A stretch of DNA of 15,887 nt from Desulfobacteraceae bacterium (GTDB taxonomy: Bacteria > Desulfobacterota > Desulfobacteria > Desulfobacterales > Desulfobacteraceae). The stretch spans positions 1-15,887 of the forward strand of contig JAABSK010000042.1 in NCBI GenBank assembly GCA_011390435.1, in the 5' to 3' direction. Of the stretch, positions 9,201 to 15,632 are shown piece after piece. Made by a program: the position numbers and the translations under genes. The notes below the pieces were generated by a model. The model worked only from the letters and a program-made list of their open reading frames with translations. It was not told where the DNA came from and did not search any database. Numbering within the stretch: position 1 is the first letter of the stretch; each line of letters starts with the position of its first letter.

Positions 9201-9572
9201 CTGACATTTTATGAACATGCAGCAGATCTTTACAAGGGGGATTATTTCAGTGAAGAGTTGTACCTGGAATGGATTTCCAGGAAACGGGATCTTTTGCGGG
9301 AAAAATATATTGATGTGCTGCAAAAAAAAGCCAGCCTCCACGAAGAGATGGACCAGATCTCAAAATCTGTAGAAACCTGGCAGCGGGTTCTTGATCTGGA
9401 ACCTTGTTCTGAAACTGCCTACCAGAACCTGATGATCCTCTATGCAGACTCAGGACAGAAAACCAGGGCAATCAAGCTGTTTGAAGAATGCCGTATGGTG
9501 TTGGAATCGGAACTGGGTGTTTTGCCGGATACGGAAACCTGTCAGATTTATGATAAAATCCGTTCTGGCTGA
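6288..9572 (+). CDS. Large STAND ATPase transcriptional regulator, MalT-like N-terminus with C-terminal winged helix and BTAD
   Basis: A 1094-residue one-chain regulator. The N-terminus (PPRVFDAVQRPRLFDLL) is MalT-like; Walker A GQAAQGKT is at 34-41, Walker B LVVVMDD at about 122-128, and FFILSRN is the sensor strand. Residues of about 350-830 are alpha-helical repeats (TPR-like, e.g. KKDHEQALDCFVRAKAYPDV). From about 843 comes an OmpR-like winged helix (IRIETLGQFAVL, VLIDDLWPK, NFKINFHRLRKAL), then from about 946 a BTAD (LDVSEFLSFAL, AADLYKGDYFSE, ELGVLPDTET). MalT ends in a LuxR-type helix-turn-helix, whereas SARP regulators have winged helix-BTAD at the N-terminus, so the order here differs from both. 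The start at 6288 has a close AGAGGA (2-4 nt). It follows the receiver-STAS gene by 15 nt and is probably its partner or the final effector. Effector and target genes are unknown. Confidence 0.88.
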   Translation: MTYSPPRVFDAVQRPRLFDLLNQNAHCQNFFIIGQAAQGKTTLVASYLQEFQKTAVWFHLCSDDNDHVKLAEKLAAGISWIGRSDSGAVAGGVPPSTLGAEKGVSRYLDGVSRMFEALLFPLVVVMDDGEYLQEGSSGFELVNSLLNHRFARVKFFILSRNILQFGLSRMRMAHHGFELDNSDLAFTVAETQVFFSQKKEAALSDIQRIHKITDGWAGGLTLISESMRQSRGLGHLPDRVSSDVFDYFSREIYNTLPDSIRRFLMVTAILDTIDPDLADQLVHPVDGLEILTTLEKRNLFIQRLEGDGHGPTFKYHRLFRDFLLQDLTRTLDHETICNLYHTAGRIYWNKKDHEQALDCFVRAKAYPDVVNILKIKGTAYIISGKITRLEKWISALPEALKKDDPWLIFFSTMTRRIKGGKKNILAFQRALSLFDQRNDIRGMLLSVGHLIEAAVFMREPSVRILKWITTAERYLAAASGTKRFPWARALLWQQIGLGYIAGNGDIPKGVSACRNAILLARQINHPDLVFHASITMTFGYVQAGDFTGAGQLLAKIEAMTDEGLHPEFCALKHIVDIDLALKNGWFEAAGRLLQQSEQEIETFGLIFLYPGFVEAGAVHRIYTGQFDDACRMADHLNDFSILEGNDFYKGISHRIKALSFLKQGDAATAALEIQMALDTLGTSKKGDIHHFLTQQLAGIIFLETDDLIKAGPLLDQSLTFFEQISSDLSCVETHLISGVMAWKQKDVSRALERINQGLTLASRKAYTFFPLVTDTVLVKAIVIWVGYVCDREVLPAVLSLGKQCSSSCISAEIDWLLSETAAGETVRVTENLRVLHTALLPEIRIETLGQFAVLCNDQLIDPKAFEGSRPILLLKSIVLHGSRDIPKEVLIDDLWPKASAAAGEKNFKINFHRLRKALEPNVKKAFGYAYIVQKAGLVSLDPELVRLDVSEFLSFALKAQENEKNNHFETALTFYEHAADLYKGDYFSEELYLEWISRKRDLLREKYIDVLQKKASLHEEMDQISKSVETWQRVLDLEPCSETAYQNLMILYADSGQKTRAIKLFEECRMVLESELGVLPDTETCQIYDKIRSG

Positions 9573-9588
9573 TTCTATGGCAGTTTTT
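9565..9588 (+). terminator. Weak candidate rho-independent terminator at the convergent junction
   Basis: CTGGCTG (9565-9571) can pair with TGGCAG (9578-9583) with one bulged G and two G-U pairs around a 6-nt loop, and is followed by TTTTT (9584-9588). It overlaps the stop codon of the + strand regulator (9570-9572) and the stop of the - strand peroxiredoxin gene (9575-9577). The stem is weak; only the + direction has a T tract. Confidence 0.35.
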
Positions 9589-10171
9589 GCATTTCTTTGA
9601 TCAGCAGTCCCAGATCCGGCCGGAGATTGATATCGCTCACATGGATGAACCGGATGATCTGGTGTTTGTCGATCAGAATGATTGCCCGGTCTGCGGTCCC
9701 GTCTGACCGCAGTACGCCGTAAGCATCGCTGACTGCGCCATGGGGCCAGAAATCGGAAGCCACATCAAACCAGACGCCGCCCATCTGCCGGGTCCAGGCA
9801 AAAAGCGTGGGAACGGCATCCACACTGATACCGATCAAGGCTGTATCGTACCTGTCAAACAGTTCTTTGGCAATATGATACCCAGGCCACTGGTCTGAGC
9901 ATACCGGGGTCCATGCTGCCGGGATAAAACTGAGCATGACATTTTTTTTGCCGGCAAACGAATCAAGGTCAACCGGTTTTCCGGAAATGGACGGCAGGCT
10001 GAAATCCAGTGCACGGTCGCCGATCTTCACCTTGAGGGTGCTGTCCACAGGCTTGAGCGGACCTGGACGGTAAAGTTTGTTGCCGTAGGCAGCCGAACCG
10101 GCAAATCCTGCTGAGACTGCGATCGTTGCCAGAACGCACAGGGCTACAATCAAAACGCATATCTGTTTCAT
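9575..10171 (-). CDS. Exported 1-Cys peroxiredoxin-like protein (AhpC/TSA family)
   Basis: A 198-residue protein with an N-terminal signal peptide (hydrophobic 4-22, likely cut near Ala24-Ala28), then a peroxiredoxin domain. The peroxidatic site fits PxxxTxxC: Pro84, Thr88, Cys91 in FIPAAWTPVC, and the later Arg in ADRAIILID fits the conserved active-site arginine strand. No cysteine follows Cys91, so there is no intramolecular resolving cysteine and an outside thiol partner is needed. The expected reaction is reduction of H2O2 or organic peroxides in the periplasm. Its ATG overlaps the stop of the thioredoxin-like gene (ATGA, 10168-10171), so the two are translationally coupled. It is the last gene of the formate dehydrogenase operon and ends 2 nt from the convergent regulator gene. 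Confidence 0.88.
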   Translation of the reverse strand: MKQICVLIVALCVLATIAVSAGFAGSAAYGNKLYRPGPLKPVDSTLKVKIGDRALDFSLPSISGKPVDLDSFAGKKNVMLSFIPAAWTPVCSDQWPGYHIAKELFDRYDTALIGISVDAVPTLFAWTRQMGGVWFDVASDFWPHGAVSDAYGVLRSDGTADRAIILIDKHQIIRFIHVSDINLRPDLGLLIKEMQKLP

Positions 10172-10785
10172 GGGGTCACATCCATGCCGACAGGCGATAA
10201 AAGGGTTTCAAGAAAGGTCTCAGGGTCGGATATGTCGCCGGACCTGGAATAAAATACTGAAAATCCGCCGGTTTGATCCAGTTTTAACCCAAAAAAATGG
10301 GGGGTCCTGACCTCACCGATTTTTTTGTGAATCACAAAATCCCCATCACTGAAAAGGGGGAATTCAATGGCGTATTTTTCTTTGAAAAAGGCCACTTCAA
10401 AGTCAGAATTGCCGGCACCAATACCAATGAGCTTGACAGTGTCTCGAAGGTTTTCACGGGCCTGGATCAAATCGAACACCTGATTGACCCTGGCAGCTTC
10501 CCGCTGGCAGATGGGGCAGTACATGGAAAAAATCTCAATGATCACCACCTGCGCCCTGATCTGTCCCAGAGAAAAATCGGTTCCAGGTTCAAGGCCCAGG
10601 TACTGCTGCTGGTGGGTTTTTTCAGGAACCGGCAGGGTAAAATCCAGCCGGGAATCACTGGACGCACACATTCCTGTGCCTGCCGTAAAGATCAGTAAGG
10701 TCCACAGACCCAGAACCGCTGCCAGACAGAAGCTGGCAGACAGTTTGCGATCAATGGCAGCCTGTATTTTCATCGATGCGATCAT
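10168..10785 (-). CDS. Exported thioredoxin-fold oxidoreductase with CPIC motif (TlpA/redoxin-like)
   Basis: 205 residues from ATG 10785. An N-terminal hydrophobic segment (about 19-36) forms a signal peptide or membrane anchor. The thioredoxin fold follows, with active site Cys90-Pro-Ile-Cys93 in IFSMYCPICQRE and the cis-proline loop VRTP (Pro162). The role is thiol-disulfide exchange outside the cytoplasm; the partner is unknown. The frame is open to an ATG at 10911, but that start would lie deep inside fdhE and has no homology. ATG 10785 has AAGGGG 7 nt upstream and gives a normal signal peptide. It overlaps the end of fdhE by 35 nt and the peroxiredoxin start by 4 nt, so expression is tied to both. 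It may recycle the neighbouring 1-Cys peroxiredoxin or serve Fe-S/Sec enzyme assembly (inference). Confidence 0.85.
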   Translation of the reverse strand: MIASMKIQAAIDRKLSASFCLAAVLGLWTLLIFTAGTGMCASSDSRLDFTLPVPEKTHQQQYLGLEPGTDFSLGQIRAQVVIIEIFSMYCPICQREAARVNQVFDLIQARENLRDTVKLIGIGAGNSDFEVAFFKEKYAIEFPLFSDGDFVIHKKIGEVRTPHFFGLKLDQTGGFSVFYSRSGDISDPETFLETLLSPVGMDVTP

Positions 10786-11626
10786 TTTGATACCCCTTTT
10801 CTCTGGCTTGTATCTCAAGATGAAGCGTTGCAACCTGTTCAAGATCCGGAAAAAATTCCCGGTCCATCTGTCGCAGGTCCACCTGTTTGACAAACTGCCG
10901 GCAATTGTCACAGACGTTTACCCGGTATTCTTTTTCCGTCTCATTGAAAAAATAGGACTGCATCTGACTTTCAGTGTTCCGGCAGAAAATACAGCCCATT
11001 CTTTTGATCTGCCATTGATGTGCACAAAAAGAGCAGTTCAGGTGCTGGCGGCCATCCAGGTCCAGAAAGGAAAGATCCGGTCCATTGCCGCAGATCGGAC
11101 AATCTTTATCCTGCAGTGTGTCATTCTTTTCCAGGTAAGGTTCAAGCTGCTGCGCACAGGCCCGGATGCTGGGAGTGATACTCAGATGACCCAGCAGAAG
11201 CAGCTGCTGGACCGGTACATCCAGTAGCGTGGAAAGGTCCTGCAATCCGGCAGTGTCATGGTTTAATACCGCAGTAAAAAAAGATACAGGGTCAATGCTC
11301 TGGTCTGAGATGGCTTTTTTTAAAAACTGGGCATGAAAGGAAATGCCTGGTGCATGTTTTGCCGCCAGTTCACAGATCTCTTTGAAGGTTCTGGCTGCTG
11401 ACGGCAGATCAATGGTGAATTCTGACGGATCTACCAGGGGCAGTCCATTTTTCTGTTTGATCGCCAGTACATCCGGTTCAATATCAATGGCAGGTACCTG
11501 GATATTCTGGAGACTCTGCTCCTGAATGATGAATACCCGGCTGTAAAAATCAAGGATGGACTGATATGACGGCCGCTGTTCCGTGATGAATTGTATGCTC
11601 TGTTTGAGTTTTTCAATGTGGTTCAT
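10751..11626 (-). CDS. fdhE: Formate dehydrogenase accessory protein FdhE
   Basis: A 291-residue cytoplasmic protein needed for formation of active exported formate dehydrogenase; in E. coli FdhE binds the catalytic subunit before export. Recognition rests on four CxxC pairs in the C-terminal half: CPIC (176/179), CSFC (198/201), CIFC (212/215) and CDNC (239/242), which are rubredoxin-like metal-binding knuckles, on the family segment HLNCSFCAHQW, and on its place directly after fdhAB. Length is close to E. coli FdhE (about 309). The frame extends upstream to an ATG at 11683, but that adds only a non-homologous stretch encoded by the hairpin at 11643-11672; ATG 11626 has AAGGA 7 nt upstream. 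The 3' end overlaps the thioredoxin-like gene by 35 nt. Confidence 0.9.
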   Translation of the reverse strand: MNHIEKLKQSIQFITEQRPSYQSILDFYSRVFIIQEQSLQNIQVPAIDIEPDVLAIKQKNGLPLVDPSEFTIDLPSAARTFKEICELAAKHAPGISFHAQFLKKAISDQSIDPVSFFTAVLNHDTAGLQDLSTLLDVPVQQLLLLGHLSITPSIRACAQQLEPYLEKNDTLQDKDCPICGNGPDLSFLDLDGRQHLNCSFCAHQWQIKRMGCIFCRNTESQMQSYFFNETEKEYRVNVCDNCRQFVKQVDLRQMDREFFPDLEQVATLHLEIQAREKGYQNDRIDENTGCH

Positions 11627-11633
11627 TTTTTTG

Positions 11634-11638
11634 TCCTT
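11634..11638 (-). promoter_or_regulatory. Ribosome binding site of fdhE
   Basis: AAGGA on the - strand, 7 nt before ATG 11626. It decides that start over the upstream in-frame ATG at 11683. Confidence 0.75.
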
Positions 11639-11642
11639 GAAA

Positions 11643-11672
11643 GCCGCCTGGAACTCCACGGTTCCAGGCGGC
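11643..11672 (-). other. Perfect 12-bp intercistronic hairpin between fdhB and fdhE
   Basis: GCCGCCTGGAAC (11643-11654 on the + strand) and GTTCCAGGCGGC (11661-11672) are exact inverted repeats around a 6-nt loop. It lies between the fdhB stop (11687-11689) and the fdhE start (11626), and its 3' side ends 4 nt from the fdhE Shine-Dalgarno. No T tract follows on either strand, so it is not a standard terminator. It may stabilise the fdhAB message or lower read-through and translation into fdhE, giving more enzyme than accessory protein (inference). Confidence 0.8.
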
Positions 11673-11686
11673 CGGATAAACAAAGG

Positions 11687-12400
11687 TTATGCCTGCATCA
11701 AGCGGGCAAACGGGCCCATCATTTTTCGAAGGGCCACAGAGCGGCTGATTCCTGTCCTGCCGGCATCTGCCAGGGCATATTTGGAATAGAGCCCCGGATC
11801 AAAGGCCACCAGAAAAATGACATTGACCAGATCCGGATTCAGGAGCATGGCCTGGGTATGTTTGGCCTTTACGGTTTTCAGCCGGTCTTTGGCGATGGAC
11901 AGAATGGTACTTCTGTCTCCAAACTGCATGGCTCCGGTGGGACAGGCTGTTACACAGGCCGGTTTCAGGCCGTGATGGACCCTGTCATTACACATGTCGC
12001 ATTTTGCAAGGGTGCCGTCTTCAGCCTTTCTGGGGATGTCATAGGGACAGGATTCAATAACACCTTCTGCATCCACTTGACGGGTCTGCTGGGTATAGAT
12101 GATGGCGCCGGTAAAATTATCCCGGTAAATCGCCGCTTCGTTGAATGCGGTTTCAAGGCAGGGGGCATCCACGCAATGGCGGCACTGATCCGGAAAGAAC
12201 AGCCACTGGAATTGCCCGGCAATAACCTCCTCTGTCATGCGGACAAGTTTGTAGGTTGAAAAGGAGAGATCCTGGGGATTTTGATATCCTCCCATATTGG
12301 TTGTTTTTTCCGCCGGCAGACCCTGCCATTGCTTGCATGCAACCTGACAGCTTCTGCAGGCGGTACAGACGGTTGTATCGATGAAGATTGATTTGGACAT
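11687..12400 (-). CDS. fdhB: Formate dehydrogenase beta subunit, iron-sulfur electron transfer protein
   Basis: A 237-residue Fe-S subunit that takes electrons from the FdhA cluster and passes them on, probably to periplasmic c-type cytochromes. Exactly twelve cysteines fit three [4Fe-4S] clusters: C12, C15, C18, C22 (CTACRSCQVAC), C73, C76, C81, C118 (SCPYDIP), C134, C137 (CDMC), C149 and C153 (CVTACP). Compared with E. coli FdnH the second ferredoxin pair has lost its cysteines (VDAEGVIESCP replaces the CxxCxxCxxxCP pattern), as in the three-cluster beta subunits of Desulfovibrio FdhAB. There is no C-terminal membrane helix and no signal peptide, so it should be exported with FdhA by Tat hitch-hiking. 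The start has AAGGAGG (12410-12416) 9 nt upstream, overlapping the fdhA stop. Confidence 0.93.
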   Translation of the reverse strand: MSKSIFIDTTVCTACRSCQVACKQWQGLPAEKTTNMGGYQNPQDLSFSTYKLVRMTEEVIAGQFQWLFFPDQCRHCVDAPCLETAFNEAAIYRDNFTGAIIYTQQTRQVDAEGVIESCPYDIPRKAEDGTLAKCDMCNDRVHHGLKPACVTACPTGAMQFGDRSTILSIAKDRLKTVKAKHTQAMLLNPDLVNVIFLVAFDPGLYSKYALADAGRTGISRSVALRKMMGPFARLMQA

Positions 12401-12415
12401 GATCTCTTGCCTCCT

Positions 12416-15400
12416 TTAAAGCTTTGTCACGTTGACCATAAAGGCCTTGGTTTCGGGAATCCGGGTATTGGCATCTCCAGCTGAAGGGGTCAGCAGGTTG
12501 GCGCTTTCCTCCTTTCCTGTGGCCGGCCACCGCCAGCCAAAGTTCCAGGGAATACCGACCTGATGAACCGTTGAATGTCCAATGGAAAATGGTTTGAACC
12601 GTTTGGTCACCACGGCAGTGCATTCCAGTGCGCCTCTTGCACTGGCCACTTTGACGCGTTCTCCGTTCTTGATTCCTCTAAGTCTGGCAAGTTCTTCACT
12701 CATTTCCACAAACACATTGGGCTGCAGTTCCATGAGCCATTCCTGGGGCCGGGTCATCAGACCGGTCTGCCAGTGCTCTGAAACCCGGTAGGTGGTTCCC
12801 ACAAACGGGAATCTTGGATCGCAGGTGGCATGGGTGTCTGCTTTTGTGCTGTACACCACAGCCGTTGGATTGACCATCTGGCCACTGAAGATGTTTTTCT
12901 CCACCGGGCACTCAATGGGCTCATAGTGTTCGGGAAAAGGACCGTCTGCCAGGCCTGGGCCAAAGAGCTGCGCATGTCCGTGCTTTCGCATGATAAACGG
13001 ATGTTTTGTGTCGGTCCGTTTGCTACCGTCCGGGTTTTCCATGGGATACCATCCACCGTCCGGTACATCGCCTTCCCATTTGCTGGAAGTATATTTGCCA
13101 TCTTTTGCATCTCCTGCAAACCGGATAACCCAGTCCTGCTGATCCCAGGGTTTGCCTTTGAGATCAACCGACGCCCGGTTGTAAATGATCCGCCGGTTCA
13201 CCGGCCAGCACCATGCAAATTCAGGATACAGCCCGATATTGTTGGGTGCATCTATGTTGCTTCTTCTGGCAGCCATATTGCCTTTTTCCGTATAGGAGTT
13301 GCAATACAGCCAGTTGCCTGATGCAGTTGACCCGTCTGCCTGAAGAAAGGCAAAGCTGGGAACCAGAGTCCCTTTTTTATAAACGGTTCCCTTAATGGTG
13401 ACATCTTTTGTAAAGTGGCCGTTAATGGCTTTGGCCACTTTATGGGGATCATAGACCCCATTGGTTTCATAGTCCCATTTCAGGTTGGTGATGGGATCTT
13501 TAAAAACAGCACCGGCGGTTTTATAGACCTTTTTGATGTGATGCCCCAGCGCCATGATGATATCCCCGTCCGGCCGGCTGTTGCCCAGTGGTTTGGGGCC
13601 CTGGTAGCGCCATTGCATCCACCGTCCTGAATTGGTTATGGAGCCTTCCTTTTCAACGGAAACGGCTGCCGGCAGCATAAAGACTTCTGTTTTGATTTTG
13701 GACGGGTCCATGCCCGGGCCGTTCCAGAAGGAACCGGTTTCATTGTCAAACAGGTTGACATTCACCATCCAGTCCAGCTTCCCCAGGGCAGCCCTGGTTT
13801 TGGTGGAGTTGGAGCCGGAACAGGCCGGATTCTGACCCCAAGCAAAAAAGCCCTTGATCTGCTCTTTGTACATGGCATCAAACAGGTCAAACCAGGAATA
13901 GCCCTTGCCATCGTCCACTTTGGGCAGCCAGTTGAATCCGAACTGATTTTTTTCAGTGGCAGCATCGCCGAAAAAGGCTTTTAAAAGACTGACCGAGTAT
14001 TTGGGATAGTTCTGCCACCAGTTGGCAGATAACGGATCTGTGCTTTTGGGTGTCCACTTGGTGTTATACGCGTCCAGACTGCTGGTGGATGCCTGGGGGA
14101 TTTTCAGGTATCCCGGCCAGATGTGCCACAGCAGACAGTGGTCGGTAGAGCCCTGAACATTGGATTCCCCCCTCAGGGCATTGACGCCGCCGCCGGCAAC
14201 ACCCATGTTTCCCAGCAGCAGCTGGATGATGGCCATGGTCCGGATAATCTGAGTACCGACAGTATGCTGGGTCCAGCCCATGGCATACATGATGGTCCCG
14301 GCCTTTCCAGCGGCACCGGTGGCGGCATAGGTCTGGTACACCTTGAGCAGGTTTTCTTTAGGAGTGCCTGTTACCTGGGAGACTTTGTCCAGGTCATACC
14401 GGCTGTAATGGGTTTTCATCAGCTGGAACACACACTGTTTGTCTGTCAGGGTGCGATCCACTTTTGGTACATTGTTCTGATCCATCTCAAAGGACCAGGA
14501 GGCTTTGTCATATCGACCCAGGGCAGGGCCTTCTTCGTTTTTCTGATACCCGGAGAACAGCCCGTCTTTGAAACTGAAATCCTTGTTCACGATAAATCCT
14601 GCATTGGTGTATGCTGCAGTATATTCCTTGTTGAACAGATTGTTGCTCAGGATATAGTTGATCATCCCGCCCAGAAAGGCGATATCCGTTCCCGACCGCA
14701 AGGGCGCATAGATATCCGCCTTTGAAGAGGTCCGGGTGAACCTGGGGTCGACACTGATCAGTTTTGCCCCTTTTTCCATGGCCTGGGTAACATATTTAAA
14801 CGAGACCGGATGATTTTCTGCTGCATTGCTGCCCATGATCAGAATGCAGTCACTGTTTTTCAGATCAATCCAGTGATTGGTCATTGCACCGCGTCCAAAC
14901 GACTCTGCCAGAGCCGCTACAGTGGCGCTGTGTCAGATCCTGGCCTGGTGTTCAATGTAGACAAGTCCCAAAGAGCGCATCAGAGCCTGGTAGATCCAGC
15001 ATTCCTCATTGTCCAGAGCGGCGGAACCAATCGATGCGATACGGGTGGTCCGGTTGACGGTCTGGCCTTTGGCATTGGTGGTTTCAAATGTCGCGTCCCG
15101 TGTTTTTTTCACCCGGTCCGCGATCTGTTCCAGGGCCCAGTCCCATGAGACGGTCTGCCATCTGTCTGAATTGGGTGCCCGGTACATGGGCTGTGTCAAG
15201 CGGTTTTCATTTTCAGCCAGCTGTTTGAGAGCGGCACCTTTGGAGCACAACGCCCCCTGGTTGATCACATGATCCGGGTCACCTTCAATATTGATGACCC
15301 TGCCATCTCCTTCTTTGCTGGTGTGGACAATGGCGCCGCAGCCCACACCACAATAACAGCAAATGGTGGTGGTCTCTTTGGCATACCGGGTTTTGAGCAT

Positions 15401-15508
15401 GGCAGCATGGGATTTGACAGGCGACAGGTCAAATCCCAGGTTGCTGATGGCAAGACCCGCAGCAGTGGCGCTGGAAACCTTGATAAATTCTCTTCGGTTA
15501 AATTCCAT
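12416..15508 (-). CDS. fdhA: Formate dehydrogenase catalytic subunit, selenocysteine-containing, Tat-exported
   Basis: One gene of 1030 residues, interrupted by an in-frame TGA at 14935-14933 that is read as selenocysteine 192. It oxidises formate to CO2 (or the reverse) at a Mo or W bis-pyranopterin centre. The Tat signal is NRREFIK (residues 4-10) with likely cleavage at SHA/A (35). A [4Fe-4S] site follows: C50, C53, C57, C88 (CCYCGVGC and ALCSKG). The Sec region reads EHQARI-U-HSATVAALAESFGRGAMTNHW, i.e. Sec followed by His193, as in FdnG/FdoG. Cofactor-binding segments include ILIMGSNAAENHP and the C-terminal domain with ELARLRGIKNGERV. Length matches FdnG (about 1015). The frame opens upstream at an ATG at 15583, but ATG 15508 starts at the Tat motif and has AAGGAGG 9 nt upstream. 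Read without recoding, it appears as two fragments of 216 and 822 codons. Confidence 0.95.
14898..14918 (-). promoter_or_regulatory. Putative SECIS hairpin for selenocysteine insertion
   Basis: On the - strand, 14 nt after the TGA, AGCGGCTC can pair with GAGTCGTT (8 bp including G-U pairs) around the loop TGGCA. Bacterial SECIS elements lie inside the coding region just 3' of the UGA at this kind of distance and bind SelB. The position and stem fit; the loop differs from the E. coli fdhF loop, and alternative foldings are possible. Confidence 0.55.
14933..14935 (-). other. Selenocysteine UGA codon (Sec192 of FdhA)
   Basis: In-frame TGA flanked by codons for QARI and HSATVAALA. In E. coli FdnG/FdoG the same place is Sec, followed by His and then a TVASLA-like run. 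The frame is open on both sides without any shift, and homology continues without a gap, so this is recoding and not a broken gene. Confidence 0.95.
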
Positions 15509-15517
15509 CTGAAAATG

Positions 15518-15524
15518 CCTCCTT
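15518..15524 (-). promoter_or_regulatory. Ribosome binding site of fdhA
   Basis: AAGGAGG on the - strand, 9 nt before ATG 15508. It is a near-perfect Shine-Dalgarno and fixes the start at the Tat signal peptide rather than at the upstream in-frame ATG 15583. Confidence 0.85.
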
Positions 15525-15578
15525 GTTTTAGGGGTTAAAACAGTCATGATGCAAGAATGGATGATGTTATTTTGCAAT

Positions 15579-15622
15579 ATCACAAGGCGGTTACAAAAGA
15601 GTTACAGGCGGGTGGAAGGCGG
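15579..15622 (-). promoter_or_regulatory. Array of four 11-bp units upstream of fdhA, candidate PhoB/OmpR-type operator
   Basis: Read on the - strand, four contiguous 11-bp units line up: CCGCCTTCCAC (15622-15612), CCGCCTGTAAC (15611-15601), TCTTTTGTAAC (15600-15590) and CGCCTTGTGAT (15589-15579). The two middle units give CTGTAAC-4 nt-TTGTAAC, the geometry of a Pho box (7-bp half-sites with an 11-bp period). It ends 70 bp before the fdhA ATG and begins 10 bp after the stop of the upstream membrane-protein gene. A direct-repeat operator for a winged-helix response regulator is the best reading; which regulator is unknown. No convincing -35/-10 pair was identified. Confidence 0.5.
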
Positions 15623-15632
15623 GAACAGCTTA

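Noticed and set aside
14884..14935. fdhA as a pseudogene or two separate genes because of the stop codon
   Set aside because: The two parts are in the same frame, and the TGA is at the known Sec position with conserved flanks (QAR before, His and TVAALA after), so it is recoding.
15526..15540. Short inverted repeat TTTTA-GGGGT-TAAAA in the fdhA leader
   Set aside because: A 5-bp AT-only stem is likely by chance and too weak for a riboswitch or terminator.
15555..15600. Sigma-54 promoter (GG-N10-GC) in front of fdhA
   Set aside because: A TTGC element is present, but the GG at the needed distance is absent (CC instead).
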